From the NCBI GenBank assembly GCA_003022985.1, contig PXTV01000223.1:1-7325 (forward strand): DNA of 7,325 nucleotides. Direction: 5' to 3'. A model generated the notes under the pieces. It was not told where the DNA came from. It ran no database searches and worked only from the letters and a program-made list of their open reading frames with translations. The first letter of the stretch is position 1. The number at the start of each line of letters is the position of its first letter. Below are positions 5,784 to 7,325 of the stretch, one piece after another. The DNA is from Bacteroidetes bacterium SW_11_45_7 (GTDB lineage: Bacteria; Bacteroidota; Bacteroidia; Chitinophagales; SW-11-45-7). Both the position numbers and the translations under genes were made by a program.

Positions 5784-6587
5784 ATGGACCCCCTCCCATT
5801 CAATATCAAGCATATTCGGCAGGAGAAGGGCATGACGCAACAAGATTTTGCCAACTATTTGGGGATCAAACGCTCGCTTTTAGGTGCTTATGAAGAAGGG
5901 CGTGCCCGTCCCAAACTCTCCATTCAGCAAGAGATGGCTCGTTTGGCAGGCATCACATTGGACCAACTTCTCACCACTGATATCAGTGACAACGGTGTTG
6001 CTGTTAATCAGGAGAAACCCGTTCAACAACAACCACCCGATGGTAGTGGAGATCTGCGTGTTCTTTCCGTAACGGTTGATCAATGGGGTCGTAACAATAT
6101 CGAAGTCGTGCCGGCTAAAGCCGAAACGGGGTATATTGAAGGACATCATGATCCTGAGTACTTGCGCGAACTTTCCAAATGTCAACTCCCCTTTTTGCCC
6201 GAAGGCAATTACCGCGCTTTTGAAATCAAAGATGAAGCCATGCCACCGCTGCAACCAGGGTCTTATGTAGTCGGTGAATATGTGATGGATTGGCGAAATA
6301 TACAGGATGAGCAGGCGTATATTGTTGTGTCGAAGAGCCATGGCATTCTTTACAGGCGTATTGTGAATAAATTTGATGCAAGCAACCATCTCGAGCTTCA
6401 AGCGGATGACCCTTCATTTTCTATACTTCATCTTGGTGTGGAGGAAGAACTATTGGAAGTCTGGCAAGATGTGCTATATATCACATTTGGCGAGGATAAT
6501 GGAGCCATGTCTCAGCAAAAGCTGACCAACATCGTGCTTGAGCTTCAGCAAGAGGTGATGCGGCTCAAAAGGAAAATAGGCGAATAA
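5784..6587 (+). CDS. XRE-family regulator with LexA/S24-like C-terminal domain, probably non-proteolytic
   Basis: From the ATG at 5784 the protein has 267 residues. A GTG at 5772 would add four; the ATG fits the domain start better. Residues 6 to 63 form an XRE/Cro helix-turn-helix (FNIKHIRQEKGMTQQDFANYLGI, then SLLGAYEEGRARP). A Gln/Pro-rich linker (about 75 to 88) leads to a conserved segment around DLRVLSVTVDQWGRNNIEVVPAKAETGY (90 to 117). A LexA/S24-like domain follows (about 145 to 235). In active S24 proteins the nucleophile sits in GDSM; here the site reads DEAM (150-153), with Ala152 in place of Ser, and the catalytic Lys position reads YRRI (190-193), so Arg. Self-cleavage is therefore unlikely. 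The C-terminal 25 residues look like a coiled coil that may aid dimerisation. The gene follows the dehydratase on the same strand after 142 bases and may regulate that operon, though this is inferred. Confidence 0.87.
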   Translation: MDPLPFNIKHIRQEKGMTQQDFANYLGIKRSLLGAYEEGRARPKLSIQQEMARLAGITLDQLLTTDISDNGVAVNQEKPVQQQPPDGSGDLRVLSVTVDQWGRNNIEVVPAKAETGYIEGHHDPEYLRELSKCQLPFLPEGNYRAFEIKDEAMPPLQPGSYVVGEYVMDWRNIQDEQAYIVVSKSHGILYRRIVNKFDASNHLELQADDPSFSILHLGVEEELLEVWQDVLYITFGEDNGAMSQQKLTNIVLELQQEVMRLKRKIGE

Positions 6588-6610
6588 GCAGCAGGTTCTC
6601 GGTGTCTTTG

Positions 6611-6631
6611 TTTTACCGGATCAGGGTAAAA
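6611..6631. terminator. Weak hairpin between convergent genes
   Basis: TTTTACC (6611-6617) pairs with GGTAAAA (6625-6631) over a 7-base loop, overlapping the stop codon of the minus-strand T9SS gene. The stem is short, with only two G-C pairs, and the A/T tracts are part of the arms. It may act as a shared weak terminator for the regulator and the secreted protein gene. Confidence 0.3.
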
Positions 6632-7325
6632 CTTCCCGAAATTTTCCTCTCCTCACCATTGACAAATGTTGCCTCAGCAGTGTACACGTAAGTGCCCATT
6701 TGTGCATCTTCACCATCCGGAGTTGTGCCATCCCAACCCTGGCCGGGCTGAACATCTGTTTGCTCGTACATTAGTTCGCCCCAGCGGTTGTGGATTTTGA
6801 TATCAACTTGTTCAACGCCAAATGTGAACATGCGCAGAATGTCGTTTTCGCCATCGCCATTGGGTGAGAAAGCTGTTGGAATATCAACCCTGTAATCATT
6901 GCTTACTTCCACTTGAACGGTATCTGAGGCAGGGCAGTCGTTTTCATTATAAGCGGTCAATTCATAAGTGGTTGTTTCATCCGGGCTTACAACAGGTTGA
7001 AGGCAGTCAGTGCAGCTTAAATCTGTTGCGGGGGTCCACTCTGTTTGTGATACGGAGAATGAGTCAGGTTGAGTCACGGCTTGTAACTGCCCTTCGCCTC
7101 CTTTGGTAATCGTGATATCCTCACCGAGTTCAACTGTGAATTCGTCCGGCTCTAAAATGGTGAGCACTGTACTCGCCTGGCAGCCATTGCTATCTTCCAC
7201 CCGGAAAGACTTGACGCCCGCTTCAAGGCCGGTGAAGATGCTGTCGGTTTGATAAGTGATACCATCTTGCGTGTACTGATAGCCACCTGATCCACCGGAT
7301 GCAGAGAGGGCGACCTCGGCAGTTG
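6613..7325 (-). CDS. T9SS type B secreted adhesin-like protein, C-terminal part (5' end outside window)
   Basis: The frame is open to the right edge, so about 236 C-terminal residues are visible and the start lies beyond 7325. The first part (about residues 1 to 55 of the visible piece) has a SprB-type repeat look: ALSASGGSGGYQYTQDG, then FRVEDSNGCQAS. An Ig-like segment follows (EFTVELGEDITITKGG to TYELTAYNENDCPASDTVQVEV). The last ~90 residues begin VDIPTAFSPNGDGENDILRM, contain KIHNRWGELMYE and GWDGT, and end GSFTLIR, the classic gliding motility-associated C-terminal sorting domain. That domain directs the protein through the outer membrane by the type IX secretion system. The protein is probably large, repetitive and surface-exposed or released. 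A GTG at 7198-7200 is internal Val, not a start. It is convergent with the regulator gene, 25 bases apart. Confidence 0.92.
   Translation of the reverse strand, partial: TAEVALSASGGSGGYQYTQDGITYQTDSIFTGLEAGVKSFRVEDSNGCQASTVLTILEPDEFTVELGEDITITKGGEGQLQAVTQPDSFSVSQTEWTPATDLSCTDCLQPVVSPDETTTYELTAYNENDCPASDTVQVEVSNDYRVDIPTAFSPNGDGENDILRMFTFGVEQVDIKIHNRWGELMYEQTDVQPGQGWDGTTPDGEDAQMGTYVYTAEATFVNGEERKISGSFTLIR

Noticed and set aside
5672..5893. 73-residue open frame on the plus strand
   Set aside because: Overlaps the regulator in another frame and resembles no protein; the helix-turn-helix frame is clearly the coding one.
5880..6401. 173-residue minus-strand open frame
   Set aside because: Fully antisense to the regulator gene, with no domain-like pattern.

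Overview
The window reads as chromosomal DNA of a member of the Bacteroidota. The strongest marker is the minus-strand gene at the right end, whose product closes with the type B C-terminal sorting domain of the type IX secretion system (gliding motility-associated C-terminal domain), a system confined to this phylum. The absence of Shine-Dalgarno sequences before nearly every start, the LexA-like XRE regulator of a type common in this phylum, and palindromic intergenic repeats agree. The class or genus cannot be settled from the sequence.

Left part (1 to about 1000): a repeat-rich, nearly gene-free stretch. It holds the C-terminal half of a PIN-domain (VapC-like) protein without its N-terminal catalytic half, three copies of a palindrome with arms ending in CTCGCC/GGCGAG, a 101-bp unit bounded by perfect 16-bp inverted repeats, and several other hairpins. 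It looks like a decaying accessory region.

Middle left (1010 to 2896): a small two-helix membrane protein with a strong, probably bidirectional terminator; a convergent DoxX-like membrane gene whose reading frame breaks in an A6 run just before its last helix; and an intact class C acid phosphatase of the lipoprotein e(P4) family.

Centre (3042 to 5641): four closely spaced plus-strand genes that look like one operon: a membrane-anchored NodB-type polysaccharide deacetylase, a LolA-like periplasmic carrier, a lipoprotein of unrecognised family, and a short FabZ-like hotdog 3-hydroxyacyl-ACP dehydratase. From general knowledge, this combination resembles the accessory part of Bacteroidota flexirubin / aryl polyene clusters, but no ketosynthase, acyl carrier protein, acyltransferase or exporter gene is visible here. 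A working idea is that the dehydratase helps make an acyl or polyene chain and that LolA plus the lipoprotein move the lipid product to the outer membrane.

Right part (5784 to 7325): an XRE regulator with a LexA/S24-like C-terminal domain whose catalytic residues appear to be replaced, preceded by a 14-bp palindrome and a T8 run, then the convergent 3' end of a large secreted, adhesin-like T9SS substrate that runs off the window.

The most notable points are the carrier/dehydratase operon without its synthase genes, the apparently dead LexA-type regulator beside it, the frameshifted DoxX gene and the composite inverted-repeat element.
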